A stretch of 51,215 nt of DNA from Bacteroidota bacterium (lineage in GTDB: Bacteria > Bacteroidota > Bacteroidia > Chitinophagales > Chitinophagaceae). Location: the NCBI GenBank assembly GCA_947460595.1, contig CANHGS010000024.1:1-51215 (forward strand). The letters are read 5' to 3'. Position numbers and translations under genes: made by a program. This document shows positions 14,201 to 22,487 of the stretch, in pieces (the first letter of the stretch is position 1; each line of letters begins with the position of its first letter). A model generated the notes under the pieces. That model was given only the letters and a program-made list of their open reading frames with translations. It ran no database searches and had not been told where the DNA came from.

Positions 14201-14641
14201 GTTGTTGGTGGGCCAACAGCCAAGCAGCCTTTTGATTCATTAAGATCCTGGGCCAATCATTCAGATGCTGCTATTAAGTATTATTCAGGAACGGCTATTT
14301 ATACCAATGCATTTTTTGTGGCGGATACTCAAGTAGACCAAACCGTGATGCTAGAATTAGGTGAGATACATGATATAGCCACCGTGCAATTGAATGGAAG
14401 AGATTGTGGAACGGTTTGGACAGCTCCCTATCAAGTAGACCTTAGCAATGCCATCAAAAAAGGGAAAAATGTTTTAACCATTCAAGTAACAAATACTTGG
14501 TTTAATCGATTGTTGGGTGACTATAAAAAGGTAAGCATTTCTCCCATTACAAATACTACTGCACCTTTGCGGATGGAGGGAAAATCCTTGCTCAAAGCGG
14601 GTTTGATTGGTCCTGTAAAATTATTGTGGTCAGTTAAGTAG
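11261..14641 (+). CDS. GH106 alpha-L-rhamnosidase family protein
   Basis: A secreted protein of 1126 residues with a signal peptide (MNLLKHFLLLLLACFFTTSPVIAQ) followed by a lysine-rich linker. The N-terminal catalytic part carries the GH106 signature WVFWYWMHGAVSTKGITADL at about 50-70, with GIAGAYLMP just after, and VFHVDSWECGSQNW plus AESIAPTMMSDG further on. The C-terminal beta-sandwich with LGEIHDIATVQLNG and VTNTWFNRLLGD is also typical. GH106 enzymes remove alpha-L-rhamnose, for example from rhamnogalacturonan-II side chains. Together with the GH78 gene this gives two unrelated rhamnosidase families in one operon, suggesting two rhamnosyl linkages in the substrate. Its last 12 bases overlap the convergent DUF5703 gene. 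Confidence 0.9.
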   Translation: MNLLKHFLLLLLACFFTTSPVIAQKKKHKKTAVKEKTVTNSLEQAFLHPNATAKPWVFWYWMHGAVSTKGITADLEAMKAVGIAGAYLMPIKDTSAKIPFEPTSRQLSKAWWEKVKFAMSEAKRLNLQIGMHLSDGFALAGGPWIKPEASMQKMVWTKTMVKGGSSFHGPLQVPEHKENYYQDIAVFAYPLHQEPITQSSQVPLQISSSKLGLNVDFLKNSASKETFRSDSTAWIQYQFQEPFTCRSLVVKTAGNNYQAQRLLVQSSDDGLHFKDIKQLLSPRHGWQDNDEEITHSIPATKAKYFRFVFDKTGTEAGSEDLDAAKWKPTLKLNAIELYSEAMVNQYESKNGSVWRVSVRTTEQELPQSLCIQSKELIDISSYFKNGELNWNAPVGNWVILRMGHTSTGHKNETGGAGKGLEADKFNEAAIKLQYNSWFGKAFEMAGPAAKDVLKVFHVDSWECGSQNWSANFEKEFLQRRGYALRPFLPVVAGIPIGSAKESEQVLLDIRKTIAELVNDVFYKTLKTLAHQQNTLFSAESIAPTMMSDGLLHYSQSDLPMGEFWLRSPTHDKPNDLLDAISGGHIYGKKIIQSESFTELRMAWDEHPGMLKAIGDRNLALGVNKLVFHVMAHNPWMDKKPGMTLDGVGLYFQRDQTWFKQAKAWLDYLSRTQALLQQGKPVVDIAVFTGEELPSRSLLPNRLVNDLPGLFGSARLQLEKERLANIGQPQRTMPEGVTHSAKMADPENWINPLNGYAYDCFNPDALLRLAKVENGKVVFANGNSYSVLVFPSKHPLMPYHVMSMAVAKKIKSLMQAGATILIDPASIGSDSARDLLLKALPGKGKMVGIPFIQNDLSNLGLAPDLTSNAVPGSIAYNHRSTEDAEIYFVSNQSNQSKDIEFSLRVNKGKPEIWDALTGKINPLFQWSREGGRTQVNLHIETNGSIFILLPKKATNQKTAEKAWVAQKEHAFNKNWIVQFDPVVGGPTAKQPFDSLRSWANHSDAAIKYYSGTAIYTNAFFVADTQVDQTVMLELGEIHDIATVQLNGRDCGTVWTAPYQVDLSNAIKKGKNVLTIQVTNTWFNRLLGDYKKVSISPITNTTAPLRMEGKSLLKAGLIGPVKLLWSVK

Positions 14642-16957
14642 GTTTATAACGTCTTTCATTCTTTCATTTGGTAGCACTATCAATTCTACCAATTTACCTC
14701 CTCGTACACGGGCTTCAACGGTGGTCTGATAGGGTGCGTGTAATTTAAAATGGGTATCCCATTCCTTGGGCCATGTTGGGAGGAGAAAGATTTTTTTATC
14801 ATCAGTTTGCAAAAGCATTTCTTGTAACCCAATCATGCCAGATCCACCCCAATTATGATCTGGTACCCAGTCAAAGCCGGGTCCCCAAAATGCAGGAAAT
14901 CTTCTATCCGCATTTTTAAGTTTGAGGGTATTCCATTTTTTGGCTTCTTCCACCAAACCCAATCTTGCGGCAAAAATATTATCCTGTTTCCAGCCCAGAT
15001 GACTACGGAATTTAATAGCAAATGTATCATAGCGCCATGTGTTGATGGCCGTATCTAACCCGGGTTTACCAACACCATAGATACCCCATGGAAAAACGGG
15101 GTATAGCTGTGGCGATTCTACATTATTCACGCGTTCCCATTTCTGAGCAGGGGCAAGGGTTGTGTGCCCCTGGTAATTACCAAAACTCAAATCAGGTAAG
15201 CGTTGTAAAAAGCCTTTAAAATAAGCGGTTTTATTGGCGTCTAATAAACCTGTTTGTAGTAACGACTGTGTTACCGTGCGTAGCCCTGCAATGGTGGAAT
15301 TAGCATTGGTGGTCAGCTTAAAAGTTTCTGTTGCAGAACCTGGGTAGAGTAGGAGTTTGCCTTTAGCATCTAAAGGCTGTTCGCCCCTCTGTTTGGCCAT
15401 CCATTGATAGTGTTCATCAAAAAATACCAAGCAACTTTCTATCAATGGCAGGTATGGTTTAATATCTTTTCCTGCGTATAGTTTTGATTGCAGGATCATT
15501 TCACAAAACTCTAAGGAAGTATCCCAACAATATTCTAGCCAAGCATTTGCTTCAAGCCCCGGATCTATACCAGCGGGTCTTTTCCAACCATATTCTGTTA
15601 CATTGGGTAAGCCAAAATTTTCCAATTGTTCTGTAAAACTAGCACCTGCATGATTCCAATAAATTCTAGTTCTCAGTTCTGCATTGTGTAGGGCCTTGAG
15701 ATAAAAATCAAACTGTGATTGCATCAGGTCTGCGTCACCAGATTTGAGCATGGGCCAATAGACCAAACGTTGATTCTGTGCCGTGTGTAAGCCCCCTCCC
15801 CAGTTCCGGTGATCCGGCGTTCCATGAATAGAACTATCTGTAAAAATGGGATCTACTGTAAACAAACCGCCATTGAATTTTGTAGGTGATTTGCCCAATG
15901 CATTACATCCCAACATGTATCGAAACAATTGGTAATTTCTACTGAGTTGCCAGTTTTCATCTTCATTACCCTTGTTGGAATTGATAAAAACATAGGATCT
16001 ATTCCAATACTGATTCCACCAATTTTTAGTATCCTGCTCTTGCTTGATTCTATTGGTAAATGCAGTAACTACCAATTGCTGCAGTTTATTTTGAAATGCG
16101 CCAATGCTGGTATTGGTTACTGTATTGAGTGCAACCGCCAAGTGAGCTTGATTACTAGGGCTTTTGCTTTTGAGTTGCCATGCACCAAACTTTGTTTGAG
16201 CATAAATACCAGAATCCTTTCCAGCAGGAACCATGTTCTCCCCTTGCATTAATCCACCAAATAGTTTTCCTTTTAGAGGGTTTTGAAATTGGTCTTTATA
16301 AGCCAATAATCCTTCTTGTCTAATAGTGGCATCAAATACGCTGGTATCCTTGTTTTGATGATAAAAAAAGATAGTGTTTTTGTCAAATCCAATCTGGTCT
16401 TTTTGGGTAATCACGGAAACCTTATTATACCATTTCCAAGAATTGGCACTGTTTTCTTTTCTATTTAAGATTCTGTCTTCCTGTCTCCAGCTTTCATAAC
16501 TAGCAACTGTATTAATCTTTGTTCCAGATGCCATGTCTACATGCACAACCGGATGAAATACATCTACCCAAATAGTCAGCGTAGTGGCCTGTTTTCCATT
16601 GCCACCACTAATTTTGACAACACCATCTTTTAAAACAAGTTCCTGTTTAAAGTTTTCATTGAAAGGGTTGGGAAATAATTTCAATCGCAATCTGCCGGCT
16701 TTTAACAATGCATTATTTTCATCATACATGCCTGACTGAGACAGATAGATCATGACTTCTCCCTGTTCTACCCAAACATTTAAACCAATATCACCACCGC
16801 CACAGGGCATGGACTCGGATGCATTCTTGCTCTGCGTTATCCAAATTGGATTCATCTGATCCAATTCTTTGGGTTGGGCAAAACAAGCGGCTACTAACAG
16901 CATCAAAAAGCTGGAAATCAAACCAGCTTTCCAGATATGGGAATAGCTCATTACCAT
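14630..16957 (-). CDS. DUF5703-domain predicted glycoside hydrolase, secreted
   Basis: A 775-residue protein with a signal peptide ending near AACFAQ. The N-terminal part contains SKNASESMPCGGGDIGLNVW and a YLSQSGMYDENNALLKAGRLRL stretch, which is the DUF5703 N-terminal beta-domain. The rest (about 330-770) looks like a six-hairpin (alpha/alpha)6 barrel as in GH95-like enzymes, with WNHAGASFTEQLENFG and WKRPAG as conserved islands. No enzymatic activity is assigned with confidence; I infer hydrolysis of a glycan side-chain sugar. ATG 16957 lies inside the upstream acetylesterase gene. A second ATG at 16951 overlaps that gene's TAA (TAATG), which favours translational coupling from either start. 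Its 3' end overlaps the GH106 gene by 12 bases. Confidence 0.8.
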   Translation of the reverse strand: MVMSYSHIWKAGLISSFLMLLVAACFAQPKELDQMNPIWITQSKNASESMPCGGGDIGLNVWVEQGEVMIYLSQSGMYDENNALLKAGRLRLKLFPNPFNENFKQELVLKDGVVKISGGNGKQATTLTIWVDVFHPVVHVDMASGTKINTVASYESWRQEDRILNRKENSANSWKWYNKVSVITQKDQIGFDKNTIFFYHQNKDTSVFDATIRQEGLLAYKDQFQNPLKGKLFGGLMQGENMVPAGKDSGIYAQTKFGAWQLKSKSPSNQAHLAVALNTVTNTSIGAFQNKLQQLVVTAFTNRIKQEQDTKNWWNQYWNRSYVFINSNKGNEDENWQLSRNYQLFRYMLGCNALGKSPTKFNGGLFTVDPIFTDSSIHGTPDHRNWGGGLHTAQNQRLVYWPMLKSGDADLMQSQFDFYLKALHNAELRTRIYWNHAGASFTEQLENFGLPNVTEYGWKRPAGIDPGLEANAWLEYCWDTSLEFCEMILQSKLYAGKDIKPYLPLIESCLVFFDEHYQWMAKQRGEQPLDAKGKLLLYPGSATETFKLTTNANSTIAGLRTVTQSLLQTGLLDANKTAYFKGFLQRLPDLSFGNYQGHTTLAPAQKWERVNNVESPQLYPVFPWGIYGVGKPGLDTAINTWRYDTFAIKFRSHLGWKQDNIFAARLGLVEEAKKWNTLKLKNADRRFPAFWGPGFDWVPDHNWGGSGMIGLQEMLLQTDDKKIFLLPTWPKEWDTHFKLHAPYQTTVEARVRGGKLVELIVLPNERMKDVINLLN

Positions 16958-18381
16958 TGGTCTGTTCTAAATGAAGAAATTGGAAATCCTTCAGTACTAA
17001 ATAGAGAGGCCGCAATAAAATTTTTAAAAGCATATCGCGCAGCAATGGGCTTGGCAACTTCTTTGGCTGATAGTAGAATTTTACCTTGTACAATTTTTGC
17101 TTCTGCTGCATAAAATATTTTGTCAGCACCTGCCAATTCAAAACCACTCAACGGCTTGCCATAATTGGTGAAACCATTGGAGGCATTTTTAAAAAACAGG
17201 GTTAGTTGATTATCCTTGATTTGTAGACTATCATAGCTGGGACTTTGAAAAGTAAAACCCTTTATGCCATATGTTTTTGCCAATGCCCAGTAAGCCAACC
17301 TTTTGCCCCCAGTTTCTTTGTCCATAGGATGGATAGATTTTTCTTCTCCTATATCCATTAACACCACCATACCCGTATTAGCAACCGAAGTTGCAACTTT
17401 TGATTGTGCTTCTCTTAAATAGGCGGAGTTAATGATAGGCGCGCCACCTATAGCATACACGCCATAATCAAAAGGCGCTATTTGCGCAAAGTAAAAAGGC
17501 AATTCATCCTGATGAGATGCTGTTCTTGCCTCTTTAATAAAAGAAGTGAATAAATGTTCATACTGCGCAGGTCTGTCATAATTGGTTTCTCCCTGGTACC
17601 AGATCATTCCCTTAATCCCAAATCCCCAAAAGGGTTGCAACATGCCATGATACACAGTACTGGCCATTTTATTATTGGGTTTGGGTTCAGTTGAAGGGGG
17701 TATTAGAATCTCAGGAAAAGCTTTTAAAGATTCAGGAGACATAAATGCTTCAATGGGGGTACCACTATAACTGATATTGATTAGCCCTATAGGAACCTGT
17801 AATTGTTGAGATAGGGTTCTACCAAAATAATAAGCCGTAGCACTAAAATCAGCTACAGATAAAGGTTCGGCTATTTTCCAACTAGCAGATTTGCTACTGT
17901 CTTGTGGGGTTGCTTTGGTAGTCCTTGAAACGGTGTAAAAACGAATCAATGGATTCTTTGATTGAAAGATGGCATCATTAGAATGTAGCAGGGCTTGGTC
18001 TTTAAATCCCTTCATGGGCATTTCCATATTGGACTGACCACTGCAAAGCCAAACTTCTCCCAAAAATAGATCAGTAAGGGTAAGACGCTCCCCATCAGAG
18101 ATACTCATGTCATATGGGCCTCCTGCTGAAGCAGTTTCAATAGTTAATTTCCATTTACCAGCGGCATCCGATTTGGTCTGGAATTTTTTAGAAGACCAAC
18201 CCACTTGCACTATTATTTTTTGGTTGGGTGTTGCCCAGCCCCAGATAGCAGGTTGAGATTGCTGTTGCAATACCATATGGTCATTAAAAAAACCGGGTAA
18301 AACTATCTTGGCATCTGCCCAGAAATGGTTTCCTAACTGGATAAGACAAAAAAGAAAAACTGATTTTTTAAACGAGTGCAT
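16951..18381 (-). CDS. SASA-domain (sialate O-acetylesterase family) carbohydrate esterase
   Basis: A 476-residue secreted esterase with a signal peptide (MHSFKKSVFLFCLIQLG...). An N-terminal beta-sandwich precedes the SGNH-hydrolase domain with the nucleophile Ser117 in WLCSGQSNMEMP and the supporting motifs IGLINISYSGTPIEAFM and GMIWYQGETNYDRP. Members are annotated sialate O-acetylesterases, but in plant-glycan loci the same family removes acetyl groups from pectin, xylan or rhamnosides. With no sialic acid genes nearby, plant or algal glycan deacetylation is the better inference. I chose ATG 18381; the upstream TTG (18387) adds only two residues. Transcribed with the DUF5703 gene and divergent from the AraC regulator. 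Confidence 0.85.
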   Translation of the reverse strand: MHSFKKSVFLFCLIQLGNHFWADAKIVLPGFFNDHMVLQQQSQPAIWGWATPNQKIIVQVGWSSKKFQTKSDAAGKWKLTIETASAGGPYDMSISDGERLTLTDLFLGEVWLCSGQSNMEMPMKGFKDQALLHSNDAIFQSKNPLIRFYTVSRTTKATPQDSSKSASWKIAEPLSVADFSATAYYFGRTLSQQLQVPIGLINISYSGTPIEAFMSPESLKAFPEILIPPSTEPKPNNKMASTVYHGMLQPFWGFGIKGMIWYQGETNYDRPAQYEHLFTSFIKEARTASHQDELPFYFAQIAPFDYGVYAIGGAPIINSAYLREAQSKVATSVANTGMVVLMDIGEEKSIHPMDKETGGKRLAYWALAKTYGIKGFTFQSPSYDSLQIKDNQLTLFFKNASNGFTNYGKPLSGFELAGADKIFYAAEAKIVQGKILLSAKEVAKPIAARYAFKNFIAASLFSTEGFPISSFRTDQW

Positions 18382-18498
18382 AAGCAATTATTAGACTACT
18401 TCATTAGTCCAGTAAAGTTATCCTTTTTGACTACCCAATGCACAGGTAAGTAGAATTTAGTAGCTTTTTTGCTATCTTTCCATTACCAGTACTTGCAT
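18382..18498. promoter_or_regulatory. Divergent control region between esterase and AraC genes
   Basis: The 117 bases separate the leftward esterase-DUF5703 pair from the rightward AraC-sulfatase set. A TATCTTTC (18473-18480) is one base off the Bacteroidota -7 element TAnnTTTG and stands 18 bases before the AraC start. The hexamer GACTAC occurs twice in direct orientation (18394-18399 and 18429-18434, 35 bases apart), and the first copy faces an inverted TAGTC. AraC proteins bind direct repeats, so these are candidate sites; the evidence is only the repetition itself. Confidence 0.35.
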
Positions 18499-19407
18499 AT
18501 GGAAAAGACAACAAGAGAAGGTTCCCACAAAAATATCTGGTATGGACAGGGAAGGCAGCGGATAGAGATCTCCAAAACCATCATCAAGTCCAGGATTCAG
18601 AACAATGCTTTTTTAAAGCATCTGTACGTAAATAGCTTGGGCTATTATCCAAAGGCAAAGGGGCATTTTACCCATCGTAAAAATGGACTGCCAGAGAATT
18701 TTTTATTTTATTGTGTAGATGGTACGGGCTGGTACAGTATTGGCAAGCAACGTTTTGAAGTGGCTCCCAATGAGTTCTTTATCTTACCCCAGAACGTGGA
18801 ACATTCTTATGGAAGTTCAGAAGACAATCCTTGGTCTATTTATTGGATTCATTTTGGTGGAGAGTCTCTGCCCATGTTCAATGAAATGAGTGTGGTACAA
18901 AATCATTTTAAACCTTCTCATGTTAAGGATAAGGGTGATATACATTCCCTATTCACCAAGATTTGTAAAACCTTGGAACTGGGTTATAGTATTGACAACC
19001 TCATGTTTGTTAACATGTGTTTGTATCAGTTTATCTCTTTATTCCTCTACAATTCTAAACACTATCCCGTAGAACATCAGGGAAGGGTAGACTTTGTAGA
19101 TACGGTTATCTTATTTATGCAGCAGCAGATCAATGAGAATATAACTCTTAAGGAACTCTGCAGTCATTTTAACTATTCGCCTTCTAGGTTTTCAAGTCTG
19201 TTTAAGAAAAAAACGGGTTATGCACCCATTGATTATTTTATTCAAATGAAGATGCAGAAAGCCAGTCAGCAATTGGATTTCACAGATAGGTCTATCAAAG
19301 ATATTGCCCTGAGTATGGGTTTTGATGATCCTTATTATTTTTCCAAAAGATTCCGCAAAGTCATAGGAGTGTCTCCACAGAAATATCGCTTATTGAAAAA
19401 AGAATAA
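18499..19407 (+). CDS. AraC-family transcriptional regulator
   Basis: A 302-residue cytoplasmic regulator. The N-terminal part (about 40-170) looks like the cupin sugar-sensing domain (FYCVDGTGWYSIGKQ, FILPQNVEHSYG, IYWIHFGG). The C-terminal 100 residues carry two helix-turn-helix motifs (LKELCSHFNYSPSRFSSLFK and IKDIALSMGFDDPYYFSKRF), followed by GVSPQKYR. ATG 18499 is chosen over TTG 18469. It lies 3 bases before the first sulfatase and is divergent from the esterase-DUF5703 pair, so it is likely the sugar-responsive activator of these two units and possibly of the hydrolase operon. Confidence 0.9.
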   Translation: MEKTTREGSHKNIWYGQGRQRIEISKTIIKSRIQNNAFLKHLYVNSLGYYPKAKGHFTHRKNGLPENFLFYCVDGTGWYSIGKQRFEVAPNEFFILPQNVEHSYGSSEDNPWSIYWIHFGGESLPMFNEMSVVQNHFKPSHVKDKGDIHSLFTKICKTLELGYSIDNLMFVNMCLYQFISLFLYNSKHYPVEHQGRVDFVDTVILFMQQQINENITLKELCSHFNYSPSRFSSLFKKKTGYAPIDYFIQMKMQKASQQLDFTDRSIKDIALSMGFDDPYYFSKRFRKVIGVSPQKYRLLKKE

Positions 19408-19410
19408 TAC

Positions 19411-20916
19411 ATGAAAATGGCAAAATGGTTATTGTTGTTGGTTTTTTGTAGTCCATTTATTTTAAAGGCGCAGGATAACCGTCCCAATGTATTATTGATT
19501 TATGTTGATGACCTTGGCTATGGAGACCTTGGTTCCTATGGTGCCACTAAAATAAAAACACCTCATTTAGACAAGCTTGCTGCAGGAGGATTGCGTTTTA
19601 CAAACGGGCATAGTAGTTCTGCAACTTGTACCCCATCGCGCTATGCGCTGATGACGGGTAATTATCCTTGGCGTCTAAAAGGAACTGGGGTCTTACCCGG
19701 TGATGCTGCTCTGATTATTCCCACCAATCAACCAACACTAGCTTCACAATTCAAAGCCGCAGGTTATGCAACAGGAATCGTGGGTAAATGGCATTTGGGT
19801 TTGGGCAATGCGGTAGCCAAAAATTGGAATGAAACCATTAAGCCGGGGCCCAAAGAAATTGGTTTTGATTATTCTTTTATTTTTCCAGCAACTGCTGATC
19901 GTGTACCAACGGTATTTTTAGAAAATCAAACGGTTGTTGCAGCAAATGCTTCTGATCCCATTCAAGTGGATTATAAAAACAAAGTAGGTACTGACCCTAC
20001 TGGAAAGGAGCATCCAGAATTATTGAAAATGCTTTCATCTCCCGGTCAGGGCCATGACAATACCATTGTGAACGGCATTGGTAGAATAGGGTATATGAAT
20101 GGCGGTAAAGCTGCGCGATGGACAGACGAGGAAATGCCCCTAACTTTCTTAGAGAAAGCAAAAGCATTTATAGCTCAACACCAGCGCGAGCCATTTTTCC
20201 TAACCTATGCGCTAACCGAACCCCATGTTCCTAGAATGCCCTCTACCATGTTCAAAGGTAAGTCTGGATTGGGTTATAGGGGAGATGCTATTTTGCAATT
20301 GGATTGGGCTGTTGGAGAAATTATGCAACAATTAGACTTGCTTGGATTGAGCAACAATACCTTGGTCATTTTTAGCAGTGACAATGGTCCTGTGTTAGAC
20401 GATGGTTATCAAGACGGAGCTGTTACCCAATTAAATGGACACAAACCTGCCGGTATTTTACGCGGTGGTAAGTATAGTATTTTTGAAGCGGGTACCCGTG
20501 TGCCGATGATCATTCGTTGGCCGGGAAAAGTGCAGCCCGGTGTTTCAGACGCACTGGTTTGTCAAATAGATTTCTTGGCTTCTTTTTCTAGCTTGTTGAA
20601 AAAAGAATTACCCAAAACTAGTGCAACCGATAGTGAAAATCTATTGACTGCTTTTCTTGGAAAGTCTGCAATTGGAAGAAAGGTTTTGGTAGAGCAAGCA
20701 GGCACTTTATCCATCATAGAAGGGAATTGGAAATATATTGAGCCAAGTGATAGACCTGCTTATGATCCCACTACAGATACGGAATTGGGAAACGCCAAAG
20801 ACCCCCAACTCTATGATTTAAGCAAGGATCCAAGTGAGCGCAATAACCTGGCTAGTCAATATCCTGATAAGGTAAAAGCACTTGCGGAAAAGTTACTTCA
20901 AATTAAAAACAAATAG
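19411..20916 (+). CDS. S1-family sulfatase (first of two)
   Basis: A 501-residue alkaline-phosphatase-fold sulfatase with a signal peptide (MKMAKWLLLLVFCSPFILKAQ). Metal-binding DD is at about 33-34 (YVDDLGYGDLG). The formylglycine motif C-T-P-S-R has C73 as the residue to be oxidised; GIVGKWHLG and FSSDNGP complete the active site. It removes sulfate esters from sugars in the periplasm or outside. Activity requires a formylglycine-generating enzyme, which is not encoded in the window. It follows the AraC gene by 3 bases and precedes the second sulfatase by 3 bases, so all three form one transcript. Confidence 0.92.
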   Translation: MKMAKWLLLLVFCSPFILKAQDNRPNVLLIYVDDLGYGDLGSYGATKIKTPHLDKLAAGGLRFTNGHSSSATCTPSRYALMTGNYPWRLKGTGVLPGDAALIIPTNQPTLASQFKAAGYATGIVGKWHLGLGNAVAKNWNETIKPGPKEIGFDYSFIFPATADRVPTVFLENQTVVAANASDPIQVDYKNKVGTDPTGKEHPELLKMLSSPGQGHDNTIVNGIGRIGYMNGGKAARWTDEEMPLTFLEKAKAFIAQHQREPFFLTYALTEPHVPRMPSTMFKGKSGLGYRGDAILQLDWAVGEIMQQLDLLGLSNNTLVIFSSDNGPVLDDGYQDGAVTQLNGHKPAGILRGGKYSIFEAGTRVPMIIRWPGKVQPGVSDALVCQIDFLASFSSLLKKELPKTSATDSENLLTAFLGKSAIGRKVLVEQAGTLSIIEGNWKYIEPSDRPAYDPTTDTELGNAKDPQLYDLSKDPSERNNLASQYPDKVKALAEKLLQIKNK

Positions 20917-20919
20917 GCC

Positions 20920-22467
20920 GTGAATTGTAGCTTCAAATTTTCAGCAAAACTTATAGTGTACCTGTTTTTCCTGTTGTTTGTTTGTAATCCTAATTCAAGT
21001 CTTGGACAATCCAAACCCAATATCATTTTATTCTTGATAGACGATATGGGTTGGCAAGATTGTTCCGTTCCTTTTGACCAAACAAAAAGTCCACTGAATC
21101 AAAGGTATCATACACCCAATATGGAAAAGATGGCTAGCCAGGGAATGAAATTTACCAATGCCTATGCTACACCCGTTTGTACACCTACTAGAACAAGTTT
21201 GCTAACGGGAATGAATGCGGCCCATCATGGTGTTACCAATTGGACATCGCCCCAGCGCAATACTAATTCTGATAATCCTGACGCGCAATTGCAAGCAGTG
21301 GATTGGAATATGAATGGATTGAGTCCTGTTCCCAATATTTCTAAAACAGTTTATGCTACGCCTTTTCCCAAACTCTTAGCGCAAGCTGGTTATTATACTA
21401 TTCATGTGGGTAAAGCACATTGGGCTTCTATGGGAACGCCTGGTGCTAACCCTTATAATATGGGCTTTCAGGTAAATATTGCGGGTCATGCAGCTGGGCA
21501 TCCACAGAGTTATTTGGGAAAAGACAATTACGGAAATCTTCCCGGCAAAGCCAGTGCTCAAGCCGTCCCTGACCTAGAAGAATATTTTGGAACCGATAGT
21601 TTTCTAACAGAAGCTTTAACGCTAGAAGCCATTAAAGCGTTGGAACAACCCGTTAAAAACAAACAACCATTTTTTCTAAACATGGCGCATTATGCGGTTC
21701 ATACACCCATTATGGCAGACAAGCGTTTTGTTCAAAAATATTATGACCAAGGTTTAGATAGTACTGAAGCTAGGTATGCCAGTTTGGTAGAAGGGATGGA
21801 CAAAAGTTTGGGAGACCTGATGCAGTGGTTAGATCAAAAAGGCATTGCATCCAATACCATTATTATGTTTATAAGTGATAATGGCGGATTAAGTTTAAAA
21901 CCACAAAGAGGTGGCGCAGCGCATTCCCAAAATCTACCTTTAAGGGCTGGAAAGGGGTCGGTGTATGAGGGTGGTATTCGTATTCCTATGTTGGTTCAAT
22001 GGCCAAATAAAGTACCCGCCAATTCCATTGCCAAACAATATGTGATAGTAGAAGATTTTTTTCCAAGCATACTAGCATTGGCAGGAATTAACAACCCTAA
22101 GTTGGTTCAAACTATTGATGGCAAAAGCTTTCTGCCCGTTCTGAAAAATCCTTTGTTCCAAGACAGTACTCGCAGTCTGGTTTGGCATTATCCCAATAAA
22201 TGGATTCCCAATGATGGCCCGGGCATTAATTATTTTAGTGCCATTCGGCAGGGTAATTGGAAATTGGTATACAACCAACGCAATGGCAGAAAAGAATTGT
22301 ACCATTTGTCTAAAGACCTTGGAGAAACCAATGATCTGTCCAATGAATTCCCAAATAAAGTACAAGCACTATCCCAATTATTGTCTCAGCAATTAACGCA
22401 TTGGAAAGCAAAAATGCCCATAGTGATTAGCACGGGAAAACCTGTTCCTTTTCCTAGTGAGCGTTGA
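20920..22467 (+). CDS. S1-family sulfatase (second of two)
   Basis: A 515-residue sulfatase, distinct in sequence from its neighbour. It has a signal peptide (ending near SSLGQ), the DD metal pair in FLIDDMGWQDCSV, and C-T-P-T-R with C87 as the formylglycine site. IHVGKAHW and FISDNGG supply further active-site residues. The start is GTG at 20920, four bases after the previous stop; no upstream ATG is in frame. The different CxPxR context and the longer N-terminal insert suggest that the two sulfatases cut different sulfate positions. It ends 20 bases before the convergent YiaK-like gene. Confidence 0.91.
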   Translation: MNCSFKFSAKLIVYLFFLLFVCNPNSSLGQSKPNIILFLIDDMGWQDCSVPFDQTKSPLNQRYHTPNMEKMASQGMKFTNAYATPVCTPTRTSLLTGMNAAHHGVTNWTSPQRNTNSDNPDAQLQAVDWNMNGLSPVPNISKTVYATPFPKLLAQAGYYTIHVGKAHWASMGTPGANPYNMGFQVNIAGHAAGHPQSYLGKDNYGNLPGKASAQAVPDLEEYFGTDSFLTEALTLEAIKALEQPVKNKQPFFLNMAHYAVHTPIMADKRFVQKYYDQGLDSTEARYASLVEGMDKSLGDLMQWLDQKGIASNTIIMFISDNGGLSLKPQRGGAAHSQNLPLRAGKGSVYEGGIRIPMLVQWPNKVPANSIAKQYVIVEDFFPSILALAGINNPKLVQTIDGKSFLPVLKNPLFQDSTRSLVWHYPNKWIPNDGPGINYFSAIRQGNWKLVYNQRNGRKELYHLSKDLGETNDLSNEFPNKVQALSQLLSQQLTHWKAKMPIVISTGKPVPFPSER

Positions 22468-22487
22468 TTAAGTCAGAGTGATTAATC

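Noticed and set aside
16951..18381. Sialic acid metabolism, from the sialate O-acetylesterase family name
   Set aside because: No sialidase, NanA/NanE or sialic acid transporter is nearby; the context is plant/algal sugar degradation.
22466..22487. Terminator between the second sulfatase and the YiaK-like gene
   Set aside because: GATTAA/TTAATC gives only a 6-bp AT-rich stem without a clear T run.
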